DNA of 64,000 nucleotides from contig NZ_JAPEOQ010000002.1 of the NCBI RefSeq assembly GCF_026341035.1, positions 682,001 through 746,000 of the forward strand, written 5' to 3'. The stretch is from Streptomyces sp. NBC_01016 (GTDB lineage Bacteria; Actinomycetota; Actinomycetes; Streptomycetales; Streptomycetaceae). The notes beneath the pieces are model-generated. The model was not told the DNA's origin, did not search any database, and was given only the letters and a program-made list of their open reading frames with translations. Shown here one piece after another: positions 60,728-64,000 of the stretch; position 1 is the first letter of the stretch, and each line of letters starts with the position of its first letter. Made by a program: the position numbers and the translations under genes.

Positions 60728-61552
60728 GTGCACCTCGTACGGAGAAAGTTGCGCTGGCTGCCCGGAGCCCTGGCCCTCGGGCTCCTTCTGCTGTGTGCCG
60801 CGGCGGTCGACCGGCCAGGGCCCGAGCGCTTCGCGGCCACGGCCCGCGGCGAGCTGCCGGCCTCCGCCGCGGTGTCGGCGAAGCGGGTCGCGCCCGTGGG
60901 CAGCCGCATGGGCGGCCGGGTACCGGCGGAGCGCCCCCGGATCGTGCCGCGCTCGCGCTGGCTCGCGGGAGCCGAGGCGTACCACCGCGACCCGGTCCGC
61001 TACGGCGACCGCGTCAAGGCCGTCTTCCTGCACCACACCGACTCGCCGAACGACTACGACTGCGCGGACTCGCCGCGCATCATCCGCTACCTGTACGCGG
61101 GCCAGGCGGGCAGCGGCGCCTCGGGCGGCAAGGAGTGGGACGACATCGGCTACAACTTCCTCGTCGACCGCTGCGGCACCGTCTACGAGGGGCGCGCGGG
61201 CGGCACAGGCCGGCCCGTTGTCGGCGCCCACACGCAGGGCTTCAACCGGGACACGGCGGGCATCGCCGCGATCGGCACGTTCACCGAGGGCACCCCGGTG
61301 CCGAAGGCGATGACCGACGCGATCGCCGCCGTCTCCGCCTGGAAGCTGGGCCTCTCCGGGATCGACCCGCGCTCGCACGTGCGCCTGGTGTCCAGCAACG
61401 ACCTGGCCCGCTTCAGGACGGGCACGGCCCACAAGTTCTTCGCGGTCTCCGGGCACCGCGACGGCTACGAGACGTTCTGCCCCGGCCTCGCCCTGATGGG
61501 GAAGCTGCCCGAGATCAGGGAGCGGGCCGCGGCGCTGCAAAAACGGCGCTAG
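60728..61552 (+). CDS. Secreted N-acetylmuramoyl-L-alanine amidase (PGRP fold)
   Basis: About 274 residues from the GTG at 60728; the ribosome site is nearly touching, so a nearby alternative start is possible. Signal peptide LPGALALGLLLLCAAAVD. Amidase_2/PGRP domain from about 75 with zinc ligands His in FLHHTDSPN, His in VVGAHTQGFN and Cys in FCPGLALM, plus VSGHRDGYET. It cleaves peptidoglycan stem peptides from muramic acid; role in wall turnover. Divergent from the CvpA-protease gene. Confidence 0.9.
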   Translation: MHLVRRKLRWLPGALALGLLLLCAAAVDRPGPERFAATARGELPASAAVSAKRVAPVGSRMGGRVPAERPRIVPRSRWLAGAEAYHRDPVRYGDRVKAVFLHHTDSPNDYDCADSPRIIRYLYAGQAGSGASGGKEWDDIGYNFLVDRCGTVYEGRAGGTGRPVVGAHTQGFNRDTAGIAAIGTFTEGTPVPKAMTDAIAAVSAWKLGLSGIDPRSHVRLVSSNDLARFRTGTAHKFFAVSGHRDGYETFCPGLALMGKLPEIRERAAALQKRR

Positions 61553-61578
61553 CGCCCCGGCTCCAGCCCGGCCCGGCC

Positions 61579-62925
61579 CTACGCGGGCTTGAGCGTGCCG
61601 CCGCCCTCCAGCTGGTACTTCTTCCCGTGCAGGTCCGGGCTCGACGCCTTGTCGTACGTCACCGTGTGACCGTTGCCCACGATCACGTCGGAGACCTTCG
61701 CCCCGTCGGCCAGCTTCAGGCCCTTCAGCGCCGAGTCCCCGGACACGGACCACTGCGTCCTGGGGCCGAGCGTCAGCGACGCCGCTCCCACGATCTTGCC
61801 GTCCAGGTCGGTGGAGCCTGTCAGGTCGAGGGTGGCGGAGGAGCCCTTCGTCACGGCCACGCTGCCCTTCAGCTTTTCGCCGTTCGCACGGAACGTCGCC
61901 GTGCCCTTGTCCGTGACCCGCAGCAGCTTGCCGTCCTTCGTCTTCACGTCGGCGCCACCGCTCAACTCGATGTCGGCGTCGGCCTGTTGGACCGCGAAGA
62001 TGTCACCGTCGGAGGCCTGGACCGCCCCGCCGGTCATCCGGTACGAGGTGTCGCCGTCGCCGCGCAGCACCACACCGCCCGCCGCCGCGGACGCCCGGAC
62101 GTCCTTCAGGGACAGCGAACCCCCGGCCTCCACGGTGAACGCCTCCGAGTTGGCCAGGTCGAACAGCGTCTGCGACAAGGAGACGTCGCCCGCCGTCTGC
62201 ACGCCCGGCGACCCGCAGCCCGCCGAGGTCATCGTGCCGCCGGACACCGTGACCTTCCCGCCGCCGGGCCCCACGGCCACCGGCGCCGCCTGCGCGGCCG
62301 CCGTGTCGATCTCCACGTACGTCAGGCCGAGGGTGCCACCGTGCGCGGCCGCCACGCCGTGCGCGGAGGCGCCGTGCGTCCTGATGCCGCCCGAGCTGAG
62401 CGTGGCCTTCGCGTCCTTGCCCGCGGCGAACACCCCGATCGAGCCCTTGTCCTGGGTGGACATCCGGCCGCCGGACATCGTGAGCGTCCCCCCGTCGCGG
62501 GCGAGCGCGGCCGCGTTGAGGCCGTGCCCGTCGGACGCGGTGAGGGACGAGGTGCCGCCATGCTTGATGATCTTCGCGTCGCGCGTCGTCAGCTTCCCGG
62601 AACCGGACACGAGCAGCGCGGACTCGTCGCGCTCCGTCGTCTTGAACTCCTTGTGCGACTTCGCCTTCACGGTCTTGTCGTCGACCGTGTACGCGGCCTT
62701 CGCGCGCGGCTTCGCGTCCGGGCCCTTGTCGTCGGCCGGCCGGTCCGTCACACAGCGGGCGCCGCTCGCCGTCGCGGCGGGTGAGGCCGTGGGCGGCGGA
62801 TTGGTCGCCCCGTCGTCGTCGGAACAGGCGGACAACGTGGAGACGGCGAGCGGCAGCAGCAGTACGGAGGCGGTGACCGCGGTTCGGCGGTGTCCCTGGC
62901 GGCGCGGGAGTCCCGGGTTCTTCAT
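61579..62925 (-). CDS. Lipoprotein with right-handed beta-helix
   Basis: 448 residues from the ATG at 62925. Signal ends PLAVSTLSACSDDDG, giving a lipobox Cys near 34. After a Pro/Ala/Thr linker, rungs of about 20-25 residues with GG and Ser/Thr repeat: GGTLTMSGGRMSTQ, GGKVTVSGGTMTSA, GGSLSLKDVRASA, GKLLRVTDKGTATF. This is a beta-helix as in polymorphic or carbohydrate-binding Cthe_2159-like proteins. Function unknown. The membrane PP2C gene ends 17 bp upstream on the same strand, so they are probably co-transcribed. Confidence 0.8.
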   Translation of the reverse strand: MKNPGLPRRQGHRRTAVTASVLLLPLAVSTLSACSDDDGATNPPPTASPAATASGARCVTDRPADDKGPDAKPRAKAAYTVDDKTVKAKSHKEFKTTERDESALLVSGSGKLTTRDAKIIKHGGTSSLTASDGHGLNAAALARDGGTLTMSGGRMSTQDKGSIGVFAAGKDAKATLSSGGIRTHGASAHGVAAAHGGTLGLTYVEIDTAAAQAAPVAVGPGGGKVTVSGGTMTSAGCGSPGVQTAGDVSLSQTLFDLANSEAFTVEAGGSLSLKDVRASAAAGGVVLRGDGDTSYRMTGGAVQASDGDIFAVQQADADIELSGGADVKTKDGKLLRVTDKGTATFRANGEKLKGSVAVTKGSSATLDLTGSTDLDGKIVGAASLTLGPRTQWSVSGDSALKGLKLADGAKVSDVIVGNGHTVTYDKASSPDLHGKKYQLEGGGTLKPA

Positions 62926-62942
62926 GCGCCTACGTTCACACC

Positions 62943-64000
62943 TCACGCCTCGCGAGGCACGTCCGGGGTCCGCGTGGCGCCGGGAGCGGACACGAGAGGG
63001 GCGAAGACGAGCAGCGTCAGGTCGTCCCTGACCGATCCCGCGAACCGGATGACGTCCCGCCACACCGCGTCCGTGAGCCCGGCCGGATCCTCGCCCGCGA
63101 ACTGCGGAAGCCGGTCGGCGAGCGGATAGAAGTCCCCGACCCGGTTCCGCGCCTCCGTCACCCCGTCCGTCGGGGCGATCAGCCGGTCCCCGGGCCGCAG
63201 TTCGACCGTGAGGCGCTCGGGCGGCGCGACCTCCGCGAGGCCGAGACCGAGCGGCGCCCCCGACGGCACGTCCAGCTCGGTCACCCGCCCGTCGCGCAGC
63301 AGCAGTGGATGCGGGTGGCCGCAGCTGATGACGTGCACGACGGGCGCCTCGCCGGGGGAGGGGTCGGGGAATTCGAGCAGCACCGCCGTCGCGAACAGCT
63401 CCGCGTGCTCGTCCTCCGCCGTGTCCACCACGAGCCGCCGGTCGAGACGCGCCGCCACGCCCTCCAGGTCCGGCTGGTCGAGCACCGCCTCCCGGAACGC
63501 GCCGAGCAGCCCCGCGACCGTGCCCACTGCCGACAGACCGTGCCCCTGTACGTCGCCGACGACAGCGCGCACGCCGGTCGGGCCCTTGCGCACGTCGAAG
63601 AGGTCGCCGCCGACCAGGGCGCCGCGGTGCGCAGCCCGGTACAGGCCCGCGCAGCACACGGCGCCGACCCGCTCGGGCAGTGGCGGCAGCACCGCGAACT
63701 GGGCGGCCTCCGCGACCGTGCGCACCGTGACCAGCTGCTCGTCCCTGCGCCTGCGGACCAGGGCGATCGCCGTGCTGAGCACGGCGACGAGACCCACCGT
63801 CAGTACGTCACTGTCGCCGGGGCGCCCGAAGCCGGTGCGAGGCAGTTCGAGGAGCAGGAGGACGAAGCCGCCGTACAGGGCCGTGGCCACGGGACCGTAC
63901 GACAGTGCGGCGAGCGGGGGGATGGCCGCGAGCGGGAACGCGAGCTCGAACCGGTATCCCGTTGGGGCCTGAAGCGCGTACAGGACCACGAGCAGAGCGA
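62943..64000 (-). CDS. Membrane PP2C (SpoIIE-type) phosphatase, start outside window
   Basis: The frame remains open to the window edge, so the start is missing; at least three membrane segments are visible before the catalytic part (about the first 110 visible residues). The SpoIIE/RsbU domain shows HRGALVGGDLFDV, VVGDVQGHGLSA and APTDGVTEARN, with DDLTLLVFAP at the end. Known role: dephosphorylates anti-sigma antagonists to set sigma-factor use. The lipoprotein gene follows by 17 bp. Confidence 0.88.
   Translation of the reverse strand, partial: ALLVVLYALQAPTGYRFELAFPLAAIPPLAALSYGPVATALYGGFVLLLLELPRTGFGRPGDSDVLTVGLVAVLSTAIALVRRRRDEQLVTVRTVAEAAQFAVLPPLPERVGAVCCAGLYRAAHRGALVGGDLFDVRKGPTGVRAVVGDVQGHGLSAVGTVAGLLGAFREAVLDQPDLEGVAARLDRRLVVDTAEDEHAELFATAVLLEFPDPSPGEAPVVHVISCGHPHPLLLRDGRVTELDVPSGAPLGLGLAEVAPPERLTVELRPGDRLIAPTDGVTEARNRVGDFYPLADRLPQFAGEDPAGLTDAVWRDVIRFAGSVRDDLTLLVFAPLVSAPGATRTPDVPREA

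Noticed and set aside
1..64000. tRNA, rRNA, prophage or biosynthetic gene cluster
   Set aside because: No clover-leaf, integrase, phage structural gene, or modular synthetase seen anywhere in the window.

Overview
The window is high-GC actinobacterial chromosome, almost certainly Streptomyces. Evidence: strong GC3 coding bias, GTG starts, Tat and lipoprotein exports, GAF-ANTAR proteins, SpoIIE-type phosphatases, and the set glnA, glnII, glnE, glnA2, lipA and lipB. From memory, the S. coelicolor orthologues of these six genes lie within about SCO2193-SCO2241, so this looks like the conserved core-chromosome glutamine synthetase neighbourhood. No rRNA, tRNA, CRISPR array, transposase, prophage or polyketide/peptide synthetase gene was seen. 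Two genes (1..519 and 62943..64000) run off the window edges.

Layout. 1-9 kb: a TetR fragment, a secreted phosphodiesterase, an MFS exporter behind a palindromic site, a copper-linked pair (multicopper oxidase and DUF6153), an amino-acid permease and an S53 peptidase. 9-15 kb: glnA2, a VOC protein with a start-less membrane ORF behind it, a PNPOx-fold protein and glnE. 15-24 kb: TetR/permease/amidohydrolase, PAP2 phosphatase, a MalR-like LacI regulator, a receiver-PP2C phosphatase and a CHMI-type isomerase. 23.6-25.8 kb: about 2 kb of non-coding repeats of several different designs. 25.8-28.5 kb: a candidate di-iron oxygenase, its reductase and a TetR. 28.6-36.8 kb: a sigma-like membrane protein, TPR protein, GH89 hexosaminidase, lipoprotein, DUF1996 protein and a stand-alone winged helix. 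37-42.4 kb: glnII, an ArsC-like protein, small proteins, an HTH_42 protein and DUF2252. 42.4-47.1 kb: CheB-like, CheR-PAS, two GAF-ANTAR proteins and DUF1269. 47.2-54.4 kb: glnA, RDD, DUF4191, lipA-lipB and a pleiotropic-type regulator. 54.5-64 kb: oxidoreductases with TetR and GlxA-type regulators, then envelope genes (CvpA-protease, PGRP amidase, beta-helix lipoprotein, membrane PP2C).

How the genes work together. Nitrogen assimilation is the backbone. GlnA keeps the adenylylatable Tyr397 and GlnE supplies the modifying enzyme. glnA and glnII each carry a readable four-part GlnR box upstream; glnA2 does not, and its product lacks the modified tyrosine. LipB and LipA form the lipoate pathway. 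The more speculative modules are the CheB/CheR-PAS/GAF-ANTAR block, the di-iron pair with its own reductase, and the repeat hotspot, one unit of which recurs almost unchanged as a solo palindromic element behind glnE.
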